Positions 32,807 through 41,100 of a DNA stretch of 64,000 nucleotides are shown piece after piece. The notes under the pieces were generated by a model. That model was given only the letters and a program-made list of their open reading frames with translations. It did not search any database and was not told where the DNA came from. This DNA comes from Streptomyces sporangiiformans (GTDB lineage Bacteria > Actinomycetota > Actinomycetes > Streptomycetales > Streptomycetaceae), in NCBI RefSeq assembly GCF_005768555.2, contig NZ_VCHX02000348.1:1-64000 (forward strand), given 5' to 3'. Each line of letters starts with the position of its first letter. The stretch's first letter is position 1. The position numbers and the translations under genes were made by a program.

Positions 32807-34240
32807 CTACCGCTGGGAGGTGCCCCCGGACGGGCTCAATCGTGGCAGCCGCATCGCCATCGGCAACGCCAGTGCCATCAACCCCGCCCCGCACAGCAGC
32901 GTCGTACGGAATCCGTCCGTGGCCGTCAGCAGCAGAGCGGTGAGCGCCGTGCCGACGGACGCGGCGATCTGGAGGATGATGTTCAGCGCCGTGCTGCCGG
33001 CGGCCACCTCACTGTCCGCTAGGCCGCGCGTGGCCGAGGCCATCACGGGCATGTTGGTCATGCCGACACCGGTGCCCATCAGGGCGAGCGAAGCGACCAG
33101 CCGCCAGTACGGGGTGCCGGGCCCCGCCTGGACGGCGAAGGCGAGGAAGCCCGTGACGGCGCACAGGACGCCCGGCACGACGATCGCGCGCGTCGCGACG
33201 CGGTCCGAGACACGGCTGGAGAACTGCATCACCGTGCCGCTGAACAGGAACTGAGGAGCCATCAGCAGCCCGGCCTCCGTGGCGCTCAGGCCGCGCTCCT
33301 GCTGCCAGTACAGCGGTACGAGGATCATCGAGCCGAAGTACGCGGCCGAGAACGGCACCACCGTCGTCACCGCCCGGCCGACCGACGCCCTGCGCAGCAG
33401 CCGCAGGTCGAGCAGCGGATGGGGCGCCCGGGGCGCCCGTACGGCGAAAGCGGTCACCAGCGCCGCACCCGCGACGAGCGGGACAAGAACCCCGGCGTCA
33501 CCGAAACCGCCGCGCTCGCCGCCCAGTGTCAGGCCGTAGAGAAGAGCGGCGAGGCCCGGGGAGAGGGTCAGCAGTCCGGCCAGGTCCAGCGGGCGGCGGA
33601 TCCGCTCGTCGTCGGAGCGCATGACGCGCGCGCCGAGCAGCAGGGTCAGGGCACCGACCGGGACGTTGACGAAGAAGATCCAGCGCCAGGAGAGCGAGTC
33701 GGTGAAGACACCACCGAGGATCGGTCCCGCCATCGGGCCGATGAGCACGGGAATGCCGAGGAGGCCCATCATCGTGCCTTTGCGTTCCCGCGGCGCGGCC
33801 CGCAGGACCACGGTCATCGCGACCGGCATGATCATGCCGCCGCCGAGCCCCTGCAGCACCCGGAAGGCGATCAGCGAACCGGCGTTCCAGGCGAGGCCCG
33901 TGAGCCCCGAGCCGAGCGTGAAGAGCGCGACGGCCGTGAGGAAGACCCGCTTGGCGCCGTACCGGCCCACCGCCCAGGCGGTGACCGGGATGACGGTCGC
34001 CAGAGCGAGCGAGTAGCCGGTCACCGCCCACTGGATGACGGACAGCGGTGCTTCGAAGGCACGCGACAGGTGGTCCAGCGCGACATTGACGATGGTCATG
34101 TCGAGCACCGTCATGAACGAGCCGAGGATCACCACGCCAGCGAGGGCCAGGACGTGCCGGGGGATGGCGGGCAGGGGCGAACCCCCGGGCCCCTCGGACC
34201 CCCCGGAACCCCCGCTCCGCGTGGGCAGTGTGGCGCTCAC
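32807..34240 (-). CDS. MFS drug-type exporter (DHA2/EmrB-QacA)
   Basis: A 477-residue proton-antiport efflux pump with 14 predicted helices. The DHA2 motif LDMTIVNVALDHL is in helix 1, ALFTLGSGLTGLAW in the region of helix 3 and RVLQGLGGGMIMP in helix 4. GTG 34240 overlaps the stop of the upstream FMN reductase gene by 4 bp (GTGA), so both are one operon under the divergent TetR promoter region. The substrate is probably a toxic or redox-active compound, but this is inference. The protein is convergent with gatB. Confidence 0.9.
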   Translation of the reverse strand: MSATLPTRSGGSGGSEGPGGSPLPAIPRHVLALAGVVILGSFMTVLDMTIVNVALDHLSRAFEAPLSVIQWAVTGYSLALATVIPVTAWAVGRYGAKRVFLTAVALFTLGSGLTGLAWNAGSLIAFRVLQGLGGGMIMPVAMTVVLRAAPRERKGTMMGLLGIPVLIGPMAGPILGGVFTDSLSWRWIFFVNVPVGALTLLLGARVMRSDDERIRRPLDLAGLLTLSPGLAALLYGLTLGGERGGFGDAGVLVPLVAGAALVTAFAVRAPRAPHPLLDLRLLRRASVGRAVTTVVPFSAAYFGSMILVPLYWQQERGLSATEAGLLMAPQFLFSGTVMQFSSRVSDRVATRAIVVPGVLCAVTGFLAFAVQAGPGTPYWRLVASLALMGTGVGMTNMPVMASATRGLADSEVAAGSTALNIILQIAASVGTALTALLLTATDGFRTTLLCGAGLMALALPMAMRLPRLSPSGGTSQR

Positions 34241-34848
34241 CGCGCACCGTAGGCGGCGTGGGACCGGCCGGCCCGCAACGTCCGGCCCCACCAGGTCAGT
34301 TGGTCCAGCATTCCCTTGCCCGCGCCCTCGGGGATGTCGGGGCGCAGGAGTGAGCCGTCCTCCGCGAAGTTCTCCCACGCCATGTGGAAGCTGACCGAGT
34401 CCCGCATCGTCACGGCATGCAACTCGGCGAAGACCAGCCGCAGTTGCTCGACAGCGCGCAGACCGCCGCCGAGGCCGCCGTACGACACGAAGCCGACCGG
34501 CTTGGCCTGCCACTGCGTGAAGTGCAGGTCGATGGCGTTCTTCAGGGGCCCCGGGAAGCTGTGGTTGTACTCGGGCGTGATCACCACGAAGGCGTCGGCC
34601 GCCTCCAGACGCGCCGTGACCGCGGCGGCCTCCGGATGGGGCTCCGCGGAGGCGACGTGGGGCAGTGCGTGCTCGGCCAGGTCGATCGGGTCGAGTTCGA
34701 GATCGCCGCGCTGGGCGGCGAACCGCAGGAACCAGTCGGTGACCACGGGCCCGAAGCGGCCCTCGCGGGTGGAACCGGTCAGCACGGCGACCCGGAGCGG
34801 GGCGTTCGCCGGGCTCGGGAAAAGGGGGGCGTTTGATGAAGTCGTCAT
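34237..34848 (-). CDS. NAD(P)H-dependent FMN reductase-family flavoprotein
   Basis: A 203-residue flavodoxin-like protein. The FMN phosphate loop GSTREGRFGPVVTDWF is near the N-terminus and TPEYNHSFPGPLKNAID in the middle is the family signature (ArsH/ChrR/SsuE-like). It probably reduces quinones or other small molecules. It is the first gene of a two-gene operon with the MFS exporter and is divergent from the TetR at 34946. Reduction plus export under a TetR is a common detoxification layout. Confidence 0.92.
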   Translation of the reverse strand: MTTSSNAPLFPSPANAPLRVAVLTGSTREGRFGPVVTDWFLRFAAQRGDLELDPIDLAEHALPHVASAEPHPEAAAVTARLEAADAFVVITPEYNHSFPGPLKNAIDLHFTQWQAKPVGFVSYGGLGGGLRAVEQLRLVFAELHAVTMRDSVSFHMAWENFAEDGSLLRPDIPEGAGKGMLDQLTWWGRTLRAGRSHAAYGAR

Positions 34849-34858
34849 GCCGAGAAAA

Positions 34859-34898
34859 GTACAACGCTCATGGCAATAAATGCAACGAGCGTTGTAAC
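34859..34898. promoter_or_regulatory. TetR operator between FMN reductase and TetR genes
   Basis: Two levels of symmetry: TACAACGCTC (34860-34869) pairs with GAGCGTTGTA (34887-34896), and the second arm lies inside its own palindrome CAACG-AG-CGTTG (34883-34894). The site sits 11 bp before the reductase ATG on one side and about 50 bp before the TetR GTG on the other, so one repressor could control both promoters. Confidence 0.72.
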
Positions 34899-34945
34899 TT
34901 TCCTGGTCCGGCTACCGTGACAGGCGACAGGAAGGGGCAGGACGC

Positions 34946-35593
34946 GTGAGACAGGGGCTCGCTGAGAAGCGGCAGGCGATCGTGCGAGGGGCGCGCCGGG
35001 TCTTCGGGCGCGACGGTTACACCCGCGCCGGCATCGACTCCATCGCCAAGGAGGCGGGAGTCTCCACCCGGACGATCTACAACCACTTTCCCGAGGGCAA
35101 GGCGCAGCTCTTCCGTGCCGTCGTCGTGGAGGGTTCCGAGGAGGTCGTACGGGCCCATGTCGACGCCCTCGACCGGCGGTTGTACAAGGTCACGGACCTG
35201 GAGGCCGACCTCGTCGACTTCGCGCACGCCTGGATGGCGCCGATGTACCAGTACCGCGACCACTTCGCCCTCGTGCGGCAGCTGCGCGCGGAAGTCGGCC
35301 ACATCCCGCAGGAGTTCCTGGACGCCTGGCGGGCGTCCGGCCCTGATCGCGCACTCAAGGAGGTGGCGGCCCGGTTCCGGGAGCTGGCCGAGGAAGGGCA
35401 CCTCGACGCTCCGGACCCGGAGCGGGCCGCGACCCACTTCCTCTGGCTGACCGGTGCCGAGATCAGCGACCGCACGTACCAGGGGGCGGTCCCGATGCCG
35501 GACGAGGAGCGGAACGAGCTGATCGTCTCCGGGGTGCGGGCGTTCCTGCACGGCTATCTGCCGCACCGGGGGGAGTTGTCCCGGGAGGTGTGA
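34946..35593 (+). CDS. TetR-family transcriptional regulator
   Basis: A 215-residue regulator. The helix-turn-helix region (about residues 8-52) reads RRVFGRDGYTRAGIDSIAKE and VSTRTIYNHFPEGKAQLF. The C-terminal part resembles the TetR_C domain of AefR-like regulators. GTG 34946 has GGAAGGGGC upstream. It is divergent from the FMN reductase-MFS operon, with a palindromic operator between them; it is the likely repressor of both. Confidence 0.92.
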   Translation: MRQGLAEKRQAIVRGARRVFGRDGYTRAGIDSIAKEAGVSTRTIYNHFPEGKAQLFRAVVVEGSEEVVRAHVDALDRRLYKVTDLEADLVDFAHAWMAPMYQYRDHFALVRQLRAEVGHIPQEFLDAWRASGPDRALKEVAARFRELAEEGHLDAPDPERAATHFLWLTGAEISDRTYQGAVPMPDEERNELIVSGVRAFLHGYLPHRGELSREV

Positions 35594-35799
35594 GACGCGG
35601 GGGTGAGAGACGCGGGGTGGACAGGTTTTGTGAGGGGGTTCACATGGCTGGGTTGTGGCCCTCCCCGCACCTCTGTGAGTAAGGGCACGAAAACGACTAA
35701 CGATCTCGTAACTCTGTAAGAGTGGGCCGCGCATTGCTCATGTGTTCTTTGCGGGTTGTTCCCCGGTAAAGATCCACGAAATCCCAGGGAGCACGTCCC

Positions 35800-38139
35800 G
35801 TGGCAGCACTTGCGCGCTGGTGTGTCAGGCACCGTCTTGTCGTCGTTCTGTTGTGGATCCTTGCGCTGGGCGGCACGACCGCCGCCGCTGCCGTCGCGGG
35901 ATCGGCCTACTCGAACGACTACAAGGTGCCCGGCACGGAGTCCGGCCGCGCGACGGAGCTGCTGCGGGAGGGATTCCCGGAGCTCGGCGGAGACAGCGAC
36001 ACGATCGTCTGGCACACCACACCCGGCTCGGTGCGCGCCGCTGACGTCGAGCAGACGATGACCCGCACCCTGGACAAGATCACCGAGCTGCCCGGAGTGG
36101 CCTCGGTGGTGAGCCCGTACCAGGGTCAGGGCCAGGACCCGGGGCAGGAGCCGAACCAGGGCCTGAACCAGGAGCAGGGGAAGGGGCGGGGCCAGGACCA
36201 GGGCTCGGGCCGGGAAAAAGCGCAGGCCCCGGGCCGGATCAGCGGTGACGGACGTACCGCCTATGCCACGGTCTCCTTCGAGGAACCGTCCAACGACATC
36301 GACAAGGCGGACGTCCAGGCAGTCGTCGACACCGCCAAGGACGCGGAGGCCGACGGCCTCCAGGTCGAGCTGGGCGGCAGCGCCGTCGGGCTCACCGAAT
36401 CGGAGGGCGGGCACATCGCCGAGGCCGTCGGCGTGATCGTCGCGGCCGTGGTCCTCTTCCTCGCCTTCGGCTCGCTCGCCGCCTCGCTGCTGCCCATCGC
36501 CACCGCACTGGTGAGCGTCGGCACGGCATACGCCGGGATCGTGCTGCTCGGGCACTTCATGACCGTCGCCGACTTCGCACCGATGCTCGGCATGCTGGTC
36601 GGACTGGGCGTGGGCATCGACTACGCGCTGTTCATCGTGACCCGGCACCGGCGCGGCCTCAAGCGCGGACTGCCCGTCGAAGAGGCCGCGCGGAACGCCG
36701 TGGCCACCACCGGGCGCGCCGTCGTCTTCGCGGGCGCAACCGTTTGCATCGCCCTGCTCGGCATGCTCATCCTGCGGCTCAGCTTCCTCAACGGCGTCGC
36801 GATCGCCGCGTCCCTGACCGTGCTGCTCACCGTCGCGGCCTCCGTGACCCTGCTGCCCTCGCTGCTCTCCTTCATCGGCATGCGCGCCCTCAGCCGCCGT
36901 GAGCGCCGCCGCCTGGAAGAGCACGGCCCCGAACCGGAGCTGCCCACCGGGCTGGCCGCGCGCTGGTCCGCCTTCGTCGAGCGGCACCCCAAGCTGCTCG
37001 GCGTCGTCGCCGTCGCCGTCATGGCCGTGCTCGCCCTGCCGACGCTCTCGCTGCACCTGGGCACCTCGGACCAGGGCAACAACCCGGAAGCGGCCACCAC
37101 ACGGCAGGCGTACGACCTCGTCGCGGACGGCTTCGGACCCGGTATGAACGGTCCGCTGACCCTCGTCACGCCCGTCGACGGGGCCGAGGACCGGCTCGCG
37201 CTCGACAACCTCGACACCACGCTCCGGTCGACCGAGGGTGTGCGGACGGCGTCTCCCGTGTCGTACAACGCGGACGGTGACACGGCGTATCTCACCGTCG
37301 TACCGGACTCCTCGCCGCAGTCCGAGAAGACCAGCGACCTCGTCGACCGGCTGCGCGACGACGTGCTGCCGCGCGCCGAGGCGGACACCTCGCTCGACCT
37401 GCATGTCGGCGGGGTCACCGCGGGCTACGACGACTTCGCCGACGTCATCATCGGCAAGCTGCCGCTGTTCGTGGGTGTGGTGATCGGGCTCGGCTGCGTC
37501 CTGCTGCTGCTCGCCTTCCGTTCCCTGGGCGTCCCGCTCAAGGCCGCCGCGATGAACATCGCCGCCGTGGCGGCCGCCTTCGGGGTGGTCGTGGCGATCT
37601 TCCAGTGGGGCTGGGGCGGTGAGCTGCTGGGCCTCGGCCGCGGGGGCCCGATCGAACCCTTCCTGCCCGTGATCATGGTGTCCGTGCTCTTCGGGCTCTC
37701 CATGGACTACCAGGTCTTCCTGGTCAGCCGGATGTACGAGGAGTGGCTGGAGACCGGTGACAACCGGCGTGCCGTCCGCGTCGGTCTCGCCGAGACCAGC
37801 CGGGTGATCAACTCCGCCGCCGTGATCATGATTTCGGTCTTCCTGGCCTTCGTGCTCAGCGGCGACCGCGTCATCGCGATGTTCGGCATCGCGCTCGCCG
37901 CGGCGGTCGCCCTCGACGCCTTCGTCCTGCGTACGCTCCTGGTGCCCGCCCTGATGCACATGCTGGGCGGCGCCAACTGGTGGCTGCCGCGCTGGCTCGA
38001 CCGCCGTCTGCCGCGCATCAGCATCGAACCGCCGGAGTGCCGTGCTCCCCATGCGACGATTCCCGGTGCGCGCGACGGCGCGCTCGTGGACGTACTCATG
38101 AAGGAGCGGCAGCAGGATGTACGCGATATCCCTGGGTGA
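35800..38139 (+). CDS. MMPL/RND-family membrane transporter
   Basis: A 779-residue transporter of the MmpL class that exports lipids or hydrophobic compounds in actinobacteria. TM1 is at residues 9-30, then a large extracytoplasmic domain, a block of helices from about residue 205 to 360 including the MLVGLGVGIDYALFIVTRH signature, a second external domain (about 410-545) and a second helix block with MVSVLFGLSMDYQVFLVSRM. A Gln/Gly/Asp-rich low-complexity insert occupies about residues 107-146 in the first external domain. GTG 35800 has CAGGGA upstream. It overlaps the following acetyltransferase gene by 23 bp. Confidence 0.9.
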   Translation: MAALARWCVRHRLVVVLLWILALGGTTAAAAVAGSAYSNDYKVPGTESGRATELLREGFPELGGDSDTIVWHTTPGSVRAADVEQTMTRTLDKITELPGVASVVSPYQGQGQDPGQEPNQGLNQEQGKGRGQDQGSGREKAQAPGRISGDGRTAYATVSFEEPSNDIDKADVQAVVDTAKDAEADGLQVELGGSAVGLTESEGGHIAEAVGVIVAAVVLFLAFGSLAASLLPIATALVSVGTAYAGIVLLGHFMTVADFAPMLGMLVGLGVGIDYALFIVTRHRRGLKRGLPVEEAARNAVATTGRAVVFAGATVCIALLGMLILRLSFLNGVAIAASLTVLLTVAASVTLLPSLLSFIGMRALSRRERRRLEEHGPEPELPTGLAARWSAFVERHPKLLGVVAVAVMAVLALPTLSLHLGTSDQGNNPEAATTRQAYDLVADGFGPGMNGPLTLVTPVDGAEDRLALDNLDTTLRSTEGVRTASPVSYNADGDTAYLTVVPDSSPQSEKTSDLVDRLRDDVLPRAEADTSLDLHVGGVTAGYDDFADVIIGKLPLFVGVVIGLGCVLLLLAFRSLGVPLKAAAMNIAAVAAAFGVVVAIFQWGWGGELLGLGRGGPIEPFLPVIMVSVLFGLSMDYQVFLVSRMYEEWLETGDNRRAVRVGLAETSRVINSAAVIMISVFLAFVLSGDRVIAMFGIALAAAVALDAFVLRTLLVPALMHMLGGANWWLPRWLDRRLPRISIEPPECRAPHATIPGARDGALVDVLMKERQQDVRDIPG

Positions 38140-38701
38140 CGACGGCGCGGAACTTCGTCCTCTGGACCCCTGGCGGGCCGAGGAGTTCCTCGCGCATCTC
38201 GACCGCGGGCGCGAGTTCATCACGCAGCACGTGCCCTTCGGTCTCAAGGCCACGGACGTCGACTCCGCGCGGGCGCTGCTCCAGTCGTACGCGGACAAGC
38301 GCGCCGCCGACAGCGGCAGCCTGCACGGGCTGTGGCTGGACGGGAAGCTCGTCGGCGGACTCCTCTTCCGGATCTTCGACGCCGAGACCGGTACCTGCGA
38401 ACTCGGCTGCTGGCTGGAACCCGCCGCGACCGGCCGCGGCCTGATCACGCGCGGCGCCCGGGTCCTCATCGACTGGGCGGTCGACGAGCGCGGCATGCAC
38501 CGCGTGGAGTGGCACGCCTCCTCCGCCAACGAACCGAGCCTGAACGTGGCGCGGCGGCTCGGGATGAGCCGTGACGGCGTGCTGCGGGAGCACCACCCCT
38601 ACCGGGGGATCCGGCAGGACGTGGAGGTCTGGTCGGTGCTCGCGGGGGAGTGGCGGGCCGCACGCGCGCGTGCCGATCGATACGCGCGGCCCGATCATTA
38701 A
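38117..38701 (+). CDS. GNAT-family acetyltransferase (RimJ/RimL-like)
   Basis: A 194-residue N-acetyltransferase. The acetyl-CoA loop region reads EPAATGRGLITRGARVLIDWA, and HRVEWHASSANEPSLNVARRLG is the typical RimJ/RimL block. ATG 38117 lies inside the 3' end of the MMPL gene (23-bp overlap) with AAGGAGCGGCAGCAGG just upstream, so it is translationally coupled. Substrate unknown: ribosomal protein N-termini or small molecules are options. Confidence 0.88.
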   Translation: MYAISLGDDGAELRPLDPWRAEEFLAHLDRGREFITQHVPFGLKATDVDSARALLQSYADKRAADSGSLHGLWLDGKLVGGLLFRIFDAETGTCELGCWLEPAATGRGLITRGARVLIDWAVDERGMHRVEWHASSANEPSLNVARRLGMSRDGVLREHHPYRGIRQDVEVWSVLAGEWRAARARADRYARPDH

Positions 38702-38736
38702 GAGACTTCTCATACAGCGTCCGTACGGTGCGGAGC

Positions 38737-39321
38737 ATGGGTACCAAGACAGTTGACGAGGCCGGAGTCGACACCGGCACCGAGGCGAAGCGCGACAAGG
38801 AGGACGTAGAGCTCACGAAGGACGCCGACACGGCCGATGACCAGGCCGACGTCGAGGCGCGGGACGAGAGCGAGCAGACGGGCCCGGACTTCGACGAGGG
38901 CGCCGGTACGGACACCGGTGGCTCCGGCGTGGGCCAGGGAGCCGCTGCCGTCGTCTCCGCCGGGCTCGGCATCGTCTCGCTGACCGGCAGCTGGGTCGGC
39001 ACCGTGGCCCAGGCACGCGACTCGCTGTACGGCCAGCTGGAGGTCGCGCAGAACTCGGGCGTGGGCACACAGCTCAAGCAGCTGTACGGCGACTCCTGGA
39101 ACGCCCAAGCGGCGGTCGCCGGGTTCTTCGCGCTCGCCGCGCTGATCGTCGGCGTCGTGGTGCTCGTCCGGCCCGCGTTCGGGAACCCGGACCGGCTGCA
39201 GGCCCCCTGGGTCAAGTCGGTCGCCTGGGCCGGCGTCTCGCTCGGCGTCATCGGGCTGCTGCTCGCCGCCCTGAAGTACACCGACATCCTCCTGTCCCTT
39301 CCCTCCGCCCCCACCGGCTGA
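38737..39321 (+). CDS. Membrane protein with acidic N-terminus
   Basis: A 194-residue protein. The first 65 residues are very acidic and unstructured (Asp/Glu/Thr-rich, for example RDKEDVELTKDADTADDQ). The rest has three hydrophobic helices: about 68-88 (AAAVVSAGLGIVSLTGSWVG), about 125-145 and about 160-180. No characterised domain is recognised. ATG 38737 has GCGGAGC upstream. It is followed by a long hairpin. Confidence 0.75.
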   Translation: MGTKTVDEAGVDTGTEAKRDKEDVELTKDADTADDQADVEARDESEQTGPDFDEGAGTDTGGSGVGQGAAAVVSAGLGIVSLTGSWVGTVAQARDSLYGQLEVAQNSGVGTQLKQLYGDSWNAQAAVAGFFALAALIVGVVVLVRPAFGNPDRLQAPWVKSVAWAGVSLGVIGLLLAALKYTDILLSLPSAPTG

Positions 39322-39336
39322 ACAACCGCACGTCCT

Positions 39337-39387
39337 GAGGGGCCTTAGGTTCGCCGTAAGCCGCTTACGGTGCGCCTAAGGCCCCTC
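39337..39387. terminator. Long two-part hairpin after the acidic membrane protein gene
   Basis: A 13-bp outer stem (GAGGGGCCTTAGG, 39337-39349, with its perfect complement at 39375-39387) encloses an inner 7-bp stem CCGTAAG-CCG-CTTACGG (39354-39370). The 51-nt structure is likely a terminator, possibly for both strands. Confidence 0.75.
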
Positions 39388-39496
39388 GTACGCGGAAGAT
39401 GCGGAACTCTCCCGATGTGGCGGACCCCCCTTGGAGACGAAGGTTGAGGCATCGCAACGAGCGAAGCCGAAACCGACTCTTCACGAGGGGTACGAG

Positions 39497-39679
39497 ATGT
39501 TCGCGTACGAGCTCCACCAGATCCGTTCCGCCGAGCTGATCCGCGAGGCCGACAACTACCGTCTGGCGCGGCAGGCGGTAAGCGCCCGCCGCGCCGCCCG
39601 CCGCTCGGCGAAGGACGATCCCGAAGGGCAGGTGAGCCACTCGCAGCCGCGCCGCCACCGCTTCCCCCGCGCGGCGTGA
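39497..39679 (+). CDS. Small basic protein (60 aa)
   Basis: A 60-residue soluble protein starting MFAYELHQIRSAELIREAD, with a helical Arg/Ala-rich middle (RLARQAVSARRAARRSAK) and a basic tail. ATG 39497 has GAGGGG 7 bp upstream; an in-frame TTG at 39431 has no such site. I believe similar small proteins are widespread in Streptomyces, often next to LuxR-type regulators, but no function is known to me. It stands just upstream of the broken LuxR-ATPase gene. Confidence 0.65.
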   Translation: MFAYELHQIRSAELIREADNYRLARQAVSARRAARRSAKDDPEGQVSHSQPRRHRFPRAA

Positions 39680-39764
39680 CCCCGCCCGGGGAAGACGCCG
39701 GGGCCGGGAGCCCGGGGGGACTCCCGGCGCAGCGTCGCGCGGCCCGCGATCCGCAGGGCCGCGC

Positions 39765-39860
39765 GGACCCCGAACTCCAGGGGCGTGCGGACCCCGAACT
39801 CCAGGGGCGTGCGGACCTCGAACTCCAGGGACGCGCGGACCCCGAACCCCAGGGACGTGC
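39765..39860 (+). repeat. Four tandem 24-bp repeats
   Basis: Units at 39765-39788, 39789-39812, 39813-39836 and 39837-39860 with the pattern GGACCCCGAACTCCAGGGGC followed by GTGC. Units 1 and 2 are identical and units 3 and 4 diverge at a few positions; degenerate partial units flank the array. It lies in the leader of the broken LuxR gene and can be read as GRADPELQ repeats, but there is no sign that it is translated. Confidence 0.85.
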
Positions 39861-39930
39861 GGAAGTCCCGCCGCAGCGACCCGCCGAGCCGCGGGCAATA
39901 ATCGCTGCCGGTCTGTCAGGGGCCTGTGCG

Positions 39931-40843
39931 ATGCTCGATGTTGTGCAGACCAGGTCCGTCAGTCCGGTCTTCGTCGGTCGCGCCGACGAAATGGGCGCGC
40001 TGAACGATGCGCTCGCGCGAGCTGCCGCGGGTGAGCCGCAGACGTTGCTGCTCGGTGGTGAGGCCGGCGTCGGAAAGACCCGGCTCATCGAGGAGTTCGC
40101 CGCCACGGCCGCCCGCGACGGCGCCGTCATGGCACTCGGCGGTTGTGTCGCTGCTGGCCGCCGCCGGCGCGGAGGCCGACGCCCGCGGACTGCCCGTCGC
40201 CGCACCGGGCCGCACCGAGACCGTGGACCGCATCCGCACGGCGGCCAAGTCACTGGCCACCGGCGCACCCGTCTGGCTCGCGTACGAGCAATGGGTCCGC
40301 GCCGAACTCCAGCGCGCCGAAGGCAGGGACACCCCGCCCGTATGGTCCGAGGCGGTCACCGCCTTCGAACCGCTCGAGCGCCCCTACGACCTCGCCCGCG
40401 TCCGGCTGCGCCTCGCCGAGTCCCTGCTGACCGCCGGCGGCGAGGACGAGCGCGACCGGGCCGCGGAGTTGCTGCGCCTGGCCCTCGCCGTCGCCGACCA
40501 CCTCGGCGCCCGCCCGCTGGCCGAGTCCATCTCTCTGCTCGCGCGGCGCGCCCGGCTCGTCCTGGCGCGCGACCAGGAGCCGGCCGCCCTCACCCACGTC
40601 GACCAGGTCAAGGCGCTCGGCCTCACCAGCCGTGAGCGTGACGTCCTGCGTCTGGTCGCCGCCGGCCGCAGCAACCGCCAGATAGCCGAGGAACTCTTCA
40701 TCTCCCCGAAGACGGCCAGCGTCCATGTCTCCAACATCCTCGCCAAGCTGAGCGTCTCGGGCCGGGGCGAGGCGGCGGCAGTGGCGCACCGGCTGCGGCT
40801 GTTCGCGCTTCCGGAGGCGCCCGCTGCCCAAGCGACAGGGTGA
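39931..40843 (+). pseudogene. LuxR-family ATPase regulator, internally deleted and frameshifted
   Basis: Two pieces of one large regulator are present in different frames. From ATG 39931 the N-terminus reads SPVFVGRADEMGALNDAL and the Walker A GGEAGVGKTRL, ending at MALGGCV near 40148. From about 40142 the next frame continues with the C-terminal helical region (AAAGAEADARGLPVA, then RIRTAAKSLATGAPVWLA) and an intact LuxR helix-turn-helix (LTSRERDVLRLVAAGRSNRQ). Full-length members of this STAND/LuxR class are about 900-1000 residues, so roughly 600-700 residues are missing and the join is out of frame. The central ATPase and TPR-like parts are gone. The C-terminal DNA-binding fragment could only be made from an internal start. 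Confidence 0.85.
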
Positions 40844-40882
40844 GGTATACGTTGTAAAGGACCCCGGGCCCAGGGAGGCGCC

Positions 40883-41083
40883 GTGTTCAACATGTTCGAG
40901 GAGCTCTTCGCACCAGGCCGCAAGCACACCAACGACGAGCGCAGGCGGCTGGAGCTGACGCGCGTGGACCTGAACGACGGTGACCCGGGACGCGGGCCGA
41001 TAGACCTGTCCTCCGGCAAGGTGGTCGTACGCCTGCCGACGCAGGCGCAGCCCCAGTCGCCCACCCAGCCGCCCGAGGACTGA
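40883..41083 (+). CDS. Small conserved hypothetical protein (66 aa, DUF6191-like)
   Basis: A 66-residue soluble, charged protein: FNMFEELFAPGRKHTNDERR at the start, DGDPGRGPIDLSSGKVVVRL in the middle and a Pro/Gln-rich tail. GTG 40883 has GGGAGG 6 bp upstream. It resembles a small family found across Streptomyces; the DUF number is from memory. It is convergent with the sugar dehydrogenase gene, only 17 bp away. Confidence 0.75.
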   Translation: MFNMFEELFAPGRKHTNDERRRLELTRVDLNDGDPGRGPIDLSSGKVVVRLPTQAQPQSPTQPPED

Positions 41084-41100
41084 CGGCGGCTGCCGCCGGC

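Noticed and set aside
32807..34864. A 685-residue protein that would fuse the reductase region and the MFS transporter
   Set aside because: The part upstream of 34240 is out of frame with the FMN reductase and has no family similarity; a GTGA overlap start at 34240 fits the MFS N-terminus.
35554..38529. A 991-codon open frame on the minus strand opposite the MMPL transporter
   Set aside because: It is the antisense shadow of a well-supported gene, with His/Asp/Arg-rich low-complexity translation and no domain; such frames are expected at this GC content.
39765..39860. Possible CRISPR array
   Set aside because: The 24-bp units are contiguous with no unique spacers and no cas genes nearby.
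39676..39930. An N-terminal extension of the LuxR pseudogene through the 24-bp repeats
   Set aside because: The GRADPELQ repeats lack any family similarity and the homologous region begins at MLDVVQTRS (39931).
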